64,000 bases of DNA from Bacteroidales bacterium (lineage in GTDB: Bacteria; Bacteroidota; Bacteroidia; Bacteroidales; NBLH01), in the NCBI GenBank assembly GCA_016937695.1, contig JAFGWC010000074.1, forward strand, positions 1 to 64,000, in the 5' to 3' direction. This document shows, one piece after another, positions 18,715 through 27,395 of the stretch (the stretch's first letter is position 1; each line of letters begins with the position of its first letter). The notes under the pieces were generated by a model, which saw nothing but the letters and a program-made list of their open reading frames with translations, did not search any database and was not told the DNA's origin. Made by a program: the position numbers and the translations under genes.

Positions 18715-19560
18715 TTAAAATGCTTTTAAGCTTAAATCTATGCTTTTTATATGATGAGTTAAATCACCAACCGAAATATAATTAACTCCACACTCGGCAT
18801 AAGCTCTTACAGTTTTTAAATTAATACCTCCGGAAGATTCAACTTCATATTTTCCGTTTATATATTCAACTGCTTTTTTGGTTTCCGAAGGTGTAAAATT
18901 ATCTAACATAATTCTATCTACCCAACCTGTTTTCATAACTTGTTCAAGCTCATTCCAATTTCTAACTTCAATTTCAACTGGTATTTTTTTCCCGTTTCGC
19001 TCTAAATAGTTATGTGTTTTTTTTATTGCAGATTCAATACCGCCGGCAAAATCTATATGGTTGTCTTTTACTAAAATCATGTCGTAAAGACCAAATCGGT
19101 GATTTTCTCCTCCTCCAATTTTAACAGCCATTTTTTCTAAAACACGCATTCCAGGTGTTGTTTTTCTAGTGTCTAAAACTTTAGCCTTTAGTCCATCAAG
19201 TTTTTTAACATATTCGTTGGTTCTTGTAGCAATTCCACTCATTCTTTGCATAATATTCAGCACAATTCTTTCTGCTTGCAATATTGAATGGCTTTTTCCT
19301 TCAACAGTAAAAACCAAATCGCCAATTTTAACTTCAGAACCATCAATAATAGTAATATCCAGGTTTAAAGAATTATCTATTTTACCGAAAACTTTTTTTG
19401 CTATTTCAACTCCGGCAATTATGCCGTTTTCTTTAACTAATAATTTTGCTTTTCCTACAGTATTTTCAGGAACACATGCTAAAGAACTATGGTCTCCATC
19501 TCCAATATCTTCAGATATTGCTCTGTCAATCAAATCATTAATTAATTTATCTAAACTCAT
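18715..19560 (-). CDS. nadC: Nicotinate-nucleotide pyrophosphorylase (carboxylating)
   Basis: Converts quinolinate and PRPP to nicotinate mononucleotide, CO2 and PPi in de novo NAD synthesis. Conserved blocks: EDIGDGDHSS near the N-terminus, RIVLNIMQRMSGIAT, KVLDTRKTTPGMR (substrate-binding Arg/Lys), HRFGLYDMILVKDNH, and VESSGGIN and YISVGDLTHH at the C-terminus. I chose ATG 19560 (281 aa), because the upstream ATG at 19584 would add only QFKKNNY-type residues not seen in the family. The DUF4783 gene lies 67 bases upstream in the same orientation. A DUF4783-nadC-rlmH neighbourhood is common in Bacteroidota, although rlmH here is divergent. Confidence 0.95.
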   Translation of the reverse strand: MSLDKLINDLIDRAISEDIGDGDHSSLACVPENTVGKAKLLVKENGIIAGVEIAKKVFGKIDNSLNLDITIIDGSEVKIGDLVFTVEGKSHSILQAERIVLNIMQRMSGIATRTNEYVKKLDGLKAKVLDTRKTTPGMRVLEKMAVKIGGGENHRFGLYDMILVKDNHIDFAGGIESAIKKTHNYLERNGKKIPVEIEVRNWNELEQVMKTGWVDRIMLDNFTPSETKKAVEYINGKYEVESSGGINLKTVRAYAECGVNYISVGDLTHHIKSIDLSLKAF

Positions 19561-19627
19561 GTAATTGTTTTTTTTAAATTGCAAATATAAAGAATATAGT
19601 TAAAATAAAGATTAATATTCTAAACAC

Positions 19628-20032
19628 TTACTTATTGTACTCACTTATATTTAATTGATTTATAAGAGCTTTGCCTTTTATTTTTTTGTAGGAAATGTAA
19701 ACTCTAAAATTATTGACAGAAGTTTCTAAATTGCAAATTGCATAATTAGAATCGGCACTTTTTCCTTCTTGTATAATTATAAAGCTATGTGGTTTATTTT
19801 TATGAAAAAAGTCTTTAACAATTAGCTGAGCTTGTGCTTTACTGTAAACATCTTCTTTGTTTAAAAGAAACAATTCTATATTTACATTAAAAAAAACCGC
19901 AAGTTCTTTAGAGCTACCAGACGCAACGGCATTTTTCACTTCTTTAGGTAAAACTTCTTGAGAAAAAACAGATGTGTTTATAAAAAAATGTAAAATTATT
20001 ACAATAAAAAAATATATTTTTTTTGATCTCAC
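19628..20032 (-). CDS. DUF4783-type exported protein
   Basis: A 134-residue protein with a signal peptide (FFIVIILHFFINTSVFSQ) and a small NTF2-like alpha+beta domain: ASGSSKELAVFFNVNIELFL, then AQLIVKDFFHKNKPHSF, ICNLETSVNNFRVYISY and ALINQLNISE. This is the DUF4783 family of Bacteroidota, with no known biochemical role. The start codon is GTG (20030-20032), since no ATG upstream gives a signal peptide. It is divergent from rlmH and upstream of nadC. An envelope location is expected. Family assignment is from recognised pattern and context. Confidence 0.75.
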   Translation of the reverse strand: MRSKKIYFFIVIILHFFINTSVFSQEVLPKEVKNAVASGSSKELAVFFNVNIELFLLNKEDVYSKAQAQLIVKDFFHKNKPHSFIIIQEGKSADSNYAICNLETSVNNFRVYISYKKIKGKALINQLNISEYNK

Positions 20033-20405
20033 TTTAATTATTTTATTTCGATATAGAATTTGATATTCTGCAACAAAAATTGAACCATCTGAAGATTTTT
20101 CTTTTTACTTTTCCGGAAATTTCGCAAATAGATTTTTTATTTAAATAATAGTCAATTAGTTAAATGAAAAAAAATTAAAATCTTTGCAAATCATATGTCT
20201 TAGCCTAATTATTTTATAAAAAATAGCTGTTTGTTTAACAGAATATCACATATAATTAAAAAAAAGTTAAATTTTAAGCATATTTTTATATTTTTGGAAT
20301 AAATAAGACCGAAATTTGTTTCTGCTTAATTAAGATATCTTTAAAAAGATAAAACAAAGGTCAATTTCATTAATTTTATCTGCAAAAATAAGTGTTGAAA
20401 AAGCA
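20033..20405. other. Divergent spacer with a possible promoter for rlmH
   Basis: AT-rich, no ORF. TATTTTTG at 20289-20296 matches the Bacteroidota -7 element TAnnTTTG on the + strand, about 110 bases before rlmH, but no clear -33 TTTG is placed 19-21 bases upstream. Nothing else recognised. Confidence 0.35.
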
Positions 20406-20879
20406 ATGAAGATAAAACTAATTTTTACCGGAAAATCGAGTTTTAAATATATAATTGAAGGTGTAGATATTTACGAAAAAAGAATTAAGCATTTTACTGA
20501 TTTCGAAATTATTACAATACCTGATTTAAAAAATACTAAAAACTTAAAAGCAGAACAAATAAAGCAAAAAGAAGCTGAGCTGATTTTAAAAAATATCACA
20601 AAAAATGATTTCCTTATTCTTTTAGACGAAAAAGGAAAAGAGTTTTCATCTATAGAGTTTTCGGAATTTATAGAACAAAAAAACAATATTGGAATAAAAC
20701 AAGTATGTTTTGTTATTGGTGGTGCTTATGGATTCTCAAATGATGTTTACAATCGTTCAAATTTATTATTATCATTATCAAAAATGACATATTCGCATCA
20801 AATAATCAGATTATTTTTTGTTGAACAACTTTACAGAGCTTTTACAATTATTAATAGAATACCTTATCATAACGAGTAA
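20406..20879 (+). CDS. rlmH: 23S rRNA (pseudouridine1915-N3)-methyltransferase
   Basis: RlmH is a SPOUT-fold enzyme that methylates pseudouridine 1915 in helix 69 of 23S rRNA. The 157-residue length is exactly that of the family. LILLDEKGKEFSSIEFSEFI (about 67-86) and the SAM-binding knot CFVIGGAYGFSNDVY (about 101-115) are conserved. The C-terminal block SLSKMTYSHQIIRLFFVEQL (about 124-143), then YRAFTIINRIPYHNE, is diagnostic. It is followed after 11 bases by the histidine kinase gene, implying co-transcription. Confidence 0.96.
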   Translation: MKIKLIFTGKSSFKYIIEGVDIYEKRIKHFTDFEIITIPDLKNTKNLKAEQIKQKEAELILKNITKNDFLILLDEKGKEFSSIEFSEFIEQKNNIGIKQVCFVIGGAYGFSNDVYNRSNLLLSLSKMTYSHQIIRLFFVEQLYRAFTIINRIPYHNE

Positions 20880-20890
20880 AAACAATTAAA

Positions 20891-23800
20891 TTGAAAAATC
20901 ATACTGTCAACTTAAAATATTTAATAATCCCTTTGATTTTAATAATTATTGCTGTAATTATTGAAAAAGCAAAGCTAAAACCTGCTAATTATCAGGTTAA
21001 TATAGAAAAGTTCAGTAATGTTTTATCTCAAAAAGAAATAAAACTAAATAGTGTATTAACAGATGTAAAAAATCAAATTACTCCTTTTTTAGATAGCAAT
21101 TCAACAAATTTATTTGAAGTAATTTCAAACAGCAATCAAAAATTTCTTGATGATGAAGGTTTTATAGTTTGCTTATACATAAACGATTCGCTAAGATATT
21201 GGACCGACAATTCAATTTTCATAAACGATTATTATTCTAAATCCAAACTCAACAATAATGTAATTAAACTTAATAATGCATGGTATTTTGCAAAAAAAAT
21301 TCATCAAAACAATTTAGAAATAATTGGGTTATTTTTAATAAAGCATAAATATTCATATAAAAATGAATATTTAAGTGATAATTTCCATAAAGATTATAAT
21401 TTGCCTTCATCTATTCAAATTTCCGTAATTCCGCTTTCTTATAGTTACGATATTTACGACAAAGACAATAATTATTTACTTTCATTAGTTCCTACAAATT
21501 CAATTATTTCGGAAAATACTTCATGGGGAATTGTTGGTTTGCTTTATTTTATAAGTTTTTCAATTATTTTACTAATTCTTAATAAATGGATTAGACAAAT
21601 CAGTATTTCTCAAAATCATCCGGGCAGATGGATTATTTTTATTACTGCATTTCTGATTTTTATCAGATATTTAATGATTGAATTTAAATATCCAATTCAA
21701 ATTTATTCTTTAGATTTTTTTGATCCCGGATATTTTGCATATTCATGGTTATTTCCTTCATTGGGTGATTTTTTTATTAATTCACTTTTAATTTTATTTT
21801 TCACAAACATATTTTTCATTTTTTTTAGAAGCGGAAAATTAATCCGTTTTTTAAAAAAGAAAAAAACTGTTATCAGATTAATTGTCAGCTTCTTAAATTT
21901 GCTATTCATTTTCATATTTTTTTATTACATAATATATCTGATAAATATTCTTGTTTATAATTCAAGTTTACCTTTAGATGCATATAAAGTTCTAGAGTTA
22001 AATCTTTTTAGTTTAATAACCTATATAATTTTAGCATTACTAATTGCTTCATTAATTTATTTAATCGAAAAACTGATTTTTGTAACTAAAAATTTAATTA
22101 AACTTAAACATCTATTAATTTTAGTAATTATTTCTTTTTCAATTTTTACATTTTCCTATTATCTGATATTCAACAATATAGAATACATTTCGTTAATATT
22201 CCTATTTTCTATTATTAGCTTGATTATCTATTTTCACTATTTTTATAAAAAGCCAAACTTCTCTTTTTTTATAGTTATTATTTTTTTTAGTTCGGTTTAC
22301 ATTACAATGTTTTTAAACCAAACACTTACAGAAAAAGAAGAAAATAAAGCTAAATTACTAGTTACAAGACTATTAAACGAAAGAGACAGAATAGCTGAGC
22401 ATCTACTTGTTACTACTGAAGAAAAAATAAAAGCCGACGAAACCTTAAATGCATACATAAGTCAAACTAAAAATCAACAATTAGAAACAATTCATGCATA
22501 TCTTGACAAACAATATTTTCAACAATATTTTGAAAAATACGATTTAGATATTGTAGTTTGTTGCGATTGCGAAGGAATTGAGCCTGCAAATAGTTTGACA
22601 AATTGCGCAGACTATTATGGAAATTTAATTGATGAATTTGGCGAAAAAATCAAAAACTCAAATTTCTATTATATCGACAACCACGATGGCAGATTAAGCT
22701 ACTTGGGTTCAATAAATTATTACGATACCGAAAATCTAAATAATTACACTCTCTACATAAAACTTGATTCTAAATTAATTACAAGCGAAATTGGATATCC
22801 CGATTTATTGATTGATGGAAAAATAAAAAAAAGAAATACACTTTCAAGTTATTCATACGCAAAATACAGCAATCATGAATTGGTAACCCGTTCAGGAAAT
22901 TTCCCTTATGATTTAAACGACAAAATGTTTCAAATAAGCGAAGATGAATACAAAATAATATTAATTGACGACTACAAACATTTAATATATAAGCCTGACA
23001 ACCAGAATCTTATAGTACTCTCTAAACTTCGGATTAAATCTATCGATTTAATTGTGGCGTTTTCTTACGTTTTCGTATTCTTAATTATTTTAATTTTATT
23101 AGTTATTGCAATTAATAATTTCAAATCTTTAATATATCAAATACAATTAAATTTTGAGAACAAACTATTAATGGCAATGATATTTATATTGGCAATTTCA
23201 TTCATTTTAGTTGGAGCTGGAACTGTTTATTATAATATTCGACAATTTGAATTAAAACACAATAAAAACATCAGCGAAAAAATAGAAACAGTATTAAAAG
23301 GTCTTGAGCTTGAAGCTGAAAAACCAGACAGTACTTCTACCGAAATATTTTCCGGAAATGAATTATTGATTTCCGAACTTTTGGCTAAATTTTCAGAAGT
23401 TTATTTTACTGATATAAATATTTACAAATCAAACGGCAGATTACTGGCAACATCAAGGCCCGAGCTATTTCATAAAGAACTAATTGGCCAAACAATGAAT
23501 CCGGAAGCATACAGGCAAATGAAAATTAACGAAAAAATAAGGTTTATACATAAAGAAAAAATTGGAAATTTAGAATATTCTTCTGCTTATGCATTATTCA
23601 AAAGTCATAATTTTAAAGAAAAACTTTATTTAAATCTTCCTTATTTTACTAGACCTGCAGAATTAAGGAAAGAAATTTCTAATTTAATAGTTGCTGTAAT
23701 TAATTTATATGTTGTTCTGTTTATAATTATATCGCTTGTTTCATTTTTTATGGCAAATAAAATAACTCAGCCTCTTAGAATGCTTCAAAATAAATTTAAA

Positions 23801-24631
23801 AAAATTGAACTTGGAAAACAATCAGAACAAATTATTTACAACAAAAAAGACGAAATAGGAGCTTTAGTTAGCGAATATAACAGAATGGTTTTAAAACTTG
23901 ATGAAAGCATTCAATTACTTGCAAAAAACGAAAGAGAAAGTGCTTGGCGCGAAATGGCTAAACAAATTGCTCACGAAATAAAAAACCCTTTAACTCCAAT
24001 GAAACTTAGCGTTCAATTTTTACAACGTTCGTGGGAAGATAAAGACGTAAATTTTGAGAAAAAACTGGAAAAATCTGCACAAACACTTATTGAGCAAATT
24101 AACACTCTATCAAGCATTGCTTCAGAATTTTCGAACTTTGCAAAAATGCCAAAACCAAATAAAGAAATTGTAAATATTGTTGAAAAAATTGAAAATACAA
24201 TTGTTTTATTTTCAAACACCGAAAACATTAGCATAACAAGCAATATCGATGATTTTCAGGAACTTATAATAATTGCTGATAACAAACAAGTTTCTCGAGC
24301 TTTTATAAATCTGACAAAAAATGCGATACAAGCTATTCCTTCTGAAAAAGAAGGTAAAATAAATATCAATATCAGTAAAAGTGAAAAACTAATTACTATA
24401 AAAATTAAAGATAACGGAACAGGAATCAACAACGACCAAAAAGAAAAGCTTTTTATACCAAGTTTCACAACAAAAACAAGCGGAATGGGAATGGGATTAC
24501 CGATTGTAAAAAACATTATTGAAAGTGCCGAAGGAAAAATTTGGTTTGAAACCGAGATACATATAGGAACAACTTTTTTTATTGAATTCCCAATTGCGAC
24601 AGATGAACAAATTGCAGAACTGAAGAATTAA
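20891..24631 (+). CDS. NtrY-like sensor histidine kinase, multi-membrane-span
   Basis: A 1246-residue kinase. The start is TTG 20891, 11 bases after rlmH, giving an immediate membrane segment. About 11-12 transmembrane segments are seen: one at residues 10-25, eight between about 215 and 475, and further ones near 720-745, 760-782 and 930-952. Two extracytoplasmic regions lie at about 30-210 and 480-715; the latter has a Cys cluster (C557, C558, C560, C572). HAMP begins near 953. The H-box AHEIKNPLTPMKLS (His1028), N-box INLTKNAIQ (about 1138), IKDNGTGI (about 1176) and SGMGMGLPIVK complete an active HisKA-HATPase. No response regulator is adjacent, so the partner is unknown. The long membrane region resembles large Bacteroidota NtrY-type kinases. 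Confidence 0.88.
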   Translation: MKNHTVNLKYLIIPLILIIIAVIIEKAKLKPANYQVNIEKFSNVLSQKEIKLNSVLTDVKNQITPFLDSNSTNLFEVISNSNQKFLDDEGFIVCLYINDSLRYWTDNSIFINDYYSKSKLNNNVIKLNNAWYFAKKIHQNNLEIIGLFLIKHKYSYKNEYLSDNFHKDYNLPSSIQISVIPLSYSYDIYDKDNNYLLSLVPTNSIISENTSWGIVGLLYFISFSIILLILNKWIRQISISQNHPGRWIIFITAFLIFIRYLMIEFKYPIQIYSLDFFDPGYFAYSWLFPSLGDFFINSLLILFFTNIFFIFFRSGKLIRFLKKKKTVIRLIVSFLNLLFIFIFFYYIIYLINILVYNSSLPLDAYKVLELNLFSLITYIILALLIASLIYLIEKLIFVTKNLIKLKHLLILVIISFSIFTFSYYLIFNNIEYISLIFLFSIISLIIYFHYFYKKPNFSFFIVIIFFSSVYITMFLNQTLTEKEENKAKLLVTRLLNERDRIAEHLLVTTEEKIKADETLNAYISQTKNQQLETIHAYLDKQYFQQYFEKYDLDIVVCCDCEGIEPANSLTNCADYYGNLIDEFGEKIKNSNFYYIDNHDGRLSYLGSINYYDTENLNNYTLYIKLDSKLITSEIGYPDLLIDGKIKKRNTLSSYSYAKYSNHELVTRSGNFPYDLNDKMFQISEDEYKIILIDDYKHLIYKPDNQNLIVLSKLRIKSIDLIVAFSYVFVFLIILILLVIAINNFKSLIYQIQLNFENKLLMAMIFILAISFILVGAGTVYYNIRQFELKHNKNISEKIETVLKGLELEAEKPDSTSTEIFSGNELLISELLAKFSEVYFTDINIYKSNGRLLATSRPELFHKELIGQTMNPEAYRQMKINEKIRFIHKEKIGNLEYSSAYALFKSHNFKEKLYLNLPYFTRPAELRKEISNLIVAVINLYVVLFIIISLVSFFMANKITQPLRMLQNKFKKIELGKQSEQIIYNKKDEIGALVSEYNRMVLKLDESIQLLAKNERESAWREMAKQIAHEIKNPLTPMKLSVQFLQRSWEDKDVNFEKKLEKSAQTLIEQINTLSSIASEFSNFAKMPKPNKEIVNIVEKIENTIVLFSNTENISITSNIDDFQELIIIADNKQVSRAFINLTKNAIQAIPSEKEGKININISKSEKLITIKIKDNGTGINNDQKEKLFIPSFTTKTSGMGMGLPIVKNIIESAEGKIWFETEIHIGTTFFIEFPIATDEQIAELKN

Positions 24632-24679
24632 TTTTAGATAAATCATTTAACTATTTAACTTTGAAAAAAAATTGATAAA

Positions 24680-25051
24680 ATGTCCGAATCTACAAACAAC
24701 AGAAATATAAAAAAAGAACATTTTTCTAATCTTGTTGCTGTTGCATACTCAGATAATGTTTTAAACAATGAAGAAAAAGAATTCTTGCAAGAAAGAGCTA
24801 ATGATTATGGATTATCTCAAGACGAAATTCATGAAATAACCGAACAAGCTGAAACACTTAAGTTTATTGTTCCATTAAATGGCGAAGAAAAAGAAGAGCA
24901 ACTTGCAGATATAGTTTATATGAGTATGATTGATGGCGTTGTTAATGAAAAAGAATATGAAATTTGCTTAAAAATTGCCGAACGTCTTGATTTTAAACAA
25001 AAAGACCTGGATTATATTATTGAACTTACAAAAAAGCTTTGGTCGCATTAA
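24680..25051 (+). CDS. TerB-like small protein
   Basis: A 123-residue acidic helical protein. Two helical halves contain NLVAVAYSDNVLNNEEKEFL (about 17-36) and IVYMSMIDGVVNEKEYEICL (about 77-96), in which Asp-rich turns sit after small-residue helices. This is the pattern of TerB/TerB-like domains, which bind metal in tellurite-resistance and phage-related systems. No other ter genes are near. It lies 48 bases after the kinase and may belong to the same transcript. Confidence 0.7.
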   Translation: MSESTNNRNIKKEHFSNLVAVAYSDNVLNNEEKEFLQERANDYGLSQDEIHEITEQAETLKFIVPLNGEEKEEQLADIVYMSMIDGVVNEKEYEICLKIAERLDFKQKDLDYIIELTKKLWSH

Positions 25052-25102
25052 TATTATAATCCGGAAATTAACTATTAAAAAACAAACAATAAAGTCAAAA
25101 AA

Positions 25103-25822
25103 CTACCATCCAGATGCCAAAATATCAGCAATATGTATTGCTTTTATTGGTAAATTATTTCTTTTTATATAGCCTTCAATATTCATTAAGCAAGATGCTT
25201 CTGTTGAAACTATATACTCGGCGCCGGTTGCCAAAGCATTTTCAACTTTTTGCTCAACCATTGCAATAGATATAGGTTCCATTTTAACTGAAAAAGTTCC
25301 GCCAAAACCGCAGCAAACATCACTTTCATTCATTTCTATTAATTCTAAACCTTTTACTTTAGATAAAAGTTGCCTTGGTTCTTTTTTTATTCCATATTCT
25401 CTTAAAGCTGTGCAAGCATCATGATAAGTTACTTTTGCATTAAATTCCGCACCTAAATCGTCAACTTTTAAATAATTCACAAGAAAATCGGTTAATTCAA
25501 ACAAATTTCGTTTTAATCTTCCATGTTCACTTAAAAAATCAGCTTCTTTTGACAGCTCAGGATAATAATTTTTAACAAAACCGGTACAAGATGCAGATGG
25601 ACTAACAATAGGCCTGTCGTTTGGAAAATCTTTAATAAATTTCTTGGCAATTGGTAAAGTTTCTTTCCAATATCCACTGTTAAAACTTGGTTGGCCGCAA
25701 CATGTTTGATTACTATTATAATTAATTTCAAGCCCAAGTTTTTTTAAAATTTTAACAACATTATGACCTGTTTCCGGATAAAACTGGTCTATAAAACATG
25801 GTATAAATAAGTCTATTGTCAT
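25103..25822 (-). CDS. LutA/YkgE-like Fe-S oxidoreductase subunit
   Basis: A 239-residue protein with two CCG domains: CCGQPSFNSGYW (about 41-52) and CCGFGGTFSVKMEPISIAMV (about 169-188), plus an HDACTALREYGI block. It matches LutA, which with LutB and LutC oxidises L-lactate to pyruvate, and the related heterodisulfide reductase B-type subunits. The two CCG motifs bind [4Fe-4S] clusters. No LutB- or LutC-like gene occurs in this window, so partners must be elsewhere or the protein acts in another complex. Name kept generic for that reason. Confidence 0.88.
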   Translation of the reverse strand: MTIDLFIPCFIDQFYPETGHNVVKILKKLGLEINYNSNQTCCGQPSFNSGYWKETLPIAKKFIKDFPNDRPIVSPSASCTGFVKNYYPELSKEADFLSEHGRLKRNLFELTDFLVNYLKVDDLGAEFNAKVTYHDACTALREYGIKKEPRQLLSKVKGLELIEMNESDVCCGFGGTFSVKMEPISIAMVEQKVENALATGAEYIVSTEASCLMNIEGYIKRNNLPIKAIHIADILASGW

Positions 25823-25885
25823 TTGTTTGTTTTTTCTACAAAAATAGTTAAAAAAAATTCTCTGTAAATTTTTATTCTAAATTAT

Positions 25886-25918
25886 TAATTTTGTTTTAAA
25901 AATAACATTTTAATTTTG
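25886..25918 (+). promoter_or_regulatory. Candidate Bacteroidota-type promoter of the outer-membrane protein gene
   Basis: TAATTTTG at 25911-25918 fits the -7 TAnnTTTG element, and TTTG at 25890-25893 could serve as -33, with 17 bases between (slightly short). Another TAATTTTG (25886-25893) overlaps it. It lies directly upstream of the (TAA)9 tract and about 63-70 bases before the ATG at 25981. Confidence 0.4.
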
Positions 25919-25923
25919 ATTCC

Positions 25924-25954
<31 letters not shown>

Positions 25955-25980
25955 TTAATATTAAAACTAACTATAATAAA

Positions 25981-26688
25981 ATGAATAAAATTAAATTAAT
26001 TTCTATTTCCATATTTATTTTCTGGATTTTGCCTACAAATTTATTTAGTCAAGGAATGATGAATAAATCAAACATATCAAGTTCTATACTAGGTGGTTAC
26101 AACAGAGGATTTGGAACTCAGGCAACAATAGGTTTAAATCAAATTTCACAAGGAAATTCGCTTGGATTGCGTTTGGGAATAGGGTATTCTATTATCGATC
26201 CTGGAAATGCCACTGAAGCAAGGAAAATCTTCATTAATGATGCTACAAATGGAGTACCTGAAAAAAAAGGAACTGACTTTGATTTTAAATTTGATTTTTT
26301 AATTTCTAACTCTATTTTTAAAATTAAAGATTCATACCTTTTTTTTGGTCCTAGATATTCAACTTTTAAAGGTAATTTTAAATATATTGGTGGTAATGAG
26401 GATTTTGACGTAAAATCAAAACAATGGGGACTTGGAATTGGTGAAGAAATCCACATAAAAATGACAAAAAAATTAAGCCTTGTTATTATGGCAGGTGTTG
26501 ATTACTTTTTCCCAAGAACATTAACTGGACACGACACATCATACAGTCCTGATGATGATAATATTAACCCACGAACAGACGACAGAGAAAATAATGTTTT
26601 ATTTACATATGAAGATGCTGACGCAGCAATTAAACAACCTTTTTTCATGCCTAAATTTATGATAGGATTAGATTTTTCATTCAACTAA
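25981..26688 (+). CDS. Outer-membrane beta-barrel protein
   Basis: A 235-residue protein with a signal peptide (ISIFIFWILPTNLFSQ, cut after about 24) and alternating beta strands rich in Gly and aromatic residues (YNRGFGTQATIGLNQI, LGLRLGIGYSIID, YLFFGPRYSTFKGNF, WGLGIGEEIHIKM). The last strand MIGLDFSFN ends close to an aromatic residue, as in small barrels. It is likely an OmpA/OmpW-size outer-membrane barrel with an acidic loop region (about 175-205). The gene stands alone behind a TAA tract. Confidence 0.7.
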   Translation: MNKIKLISISIFIFWILPTNLFSQGMMNKSNISSSILGGYNRGFGTQATIGLNQISQGNSLGLRLGIGYSIIDPGNATEARKIFINDATNGVPEKKGTDFDFKFDFLISNSIFKIKDSYLFFGPRYSTFKGNFKYIGGNEDFDVKSKQWGLGIGEEIHIKMTKKLSLVIMAGVDYFFPRTLTGHDTSYSPDDDNINPRTDDRENNVLFTYEDADAAIKQPFFMPKFMIGLDFSFN

Positions 26689-26773
26689 CTATTTTCACAT
26701 TTTTTTTTTATTTTCAATGACATCTTAAAAATACCATATTACTGAAAAGCAACAACTTACAAAACACATAATA

Positions 26774-26811
26774 AAAAAACAGCTAATGAAAATTTCAGTA
26801 GCTGTTTTTTT
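26774..26811 (+). terminator. Intrinsic terminator after the outer-membrane protein gene
   Basis: AAAAAACAGCTA (26774-26785) pairs with TAGCTGTTTTTT (26799-26810), with a 13-base loop and a T-run. It follows the gene ending at 26688. Confidence 0.85.
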
Positions 26812-27011
26812 GTAAGGTAAGACAAAGTTTGTCCATTAAATTAATATTATTCAAATATAAGTATTTTAAATAAATATCACTAAAAAAATTTAGATTAATA
26901 AATTTATAAGCATATAGTTTTATTTAATATGGTTTTTCCGTAAATTTGATAGTTAACATTAATTTTTTAGATGTTTATAGAAAAGTTTATTTATAATATT
27001 CATATAAACAA

Positions 27012-27134
27012 ATGAAACATCCATGTTTATTAAAAAACACACATGGGCATGATTATTCTGAGCAGATGCTCAACGCACAAATGCCTCAAAATGTGGATGT
27101 TCCATCTGACCATAAAAAAACAATTAAAAAATAA
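27012..27134 (+). CDS. Possible 40-residue small protein
   Basis: This is the only plausible ORF in the 707-base gap between 26689 and 27395. It reads MKHPCLLKNTHGHDYSEQML and then NAQMPQNVDVPSDHKKTIKK. It is hydrophilic, has one Cys, a HGHD motif and a basic end, and has no recognised family. A TAAATTTG match (-7 type) lies at 26941-26948. The rest of the gap is AT-rich with no other structure beyond the terminator at 26774. It may be a chance ORF. Confidence 0.3.
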   Translation: MKHPCLLKNTHGHDYSEQMLNAQMPQNVDVPSDHKKTIKK

Positions 27135-27395
27135 ACAGTTGAAACAAAATCTTAAACCTGAATAATTAACACACATTATTCACCCATAATTAAACTATTT
27201 TAAAATTGGTTTTGCATTAAATCATTAAAAATTAAATTTGAATATATCTTAATATCAGCAAATTAAATAAATTTAAAGAATCAAAGATAATTTCAATACA
27301 ACATTATAAGTTTTTTTATAGTCTAAATATAAAAGAATTAGTTTTTCAAATTTTTCTACATTTACTTAAAACATGAATTATATAAACTACTAATC

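Noticed and set aside
24680-25051. A tellurite-resistance (ter) operon from the TerB-like gene
   Set aside because: No TerA, TerC, TerD or TerZ-like genes are next to it, so only the domain is reported.
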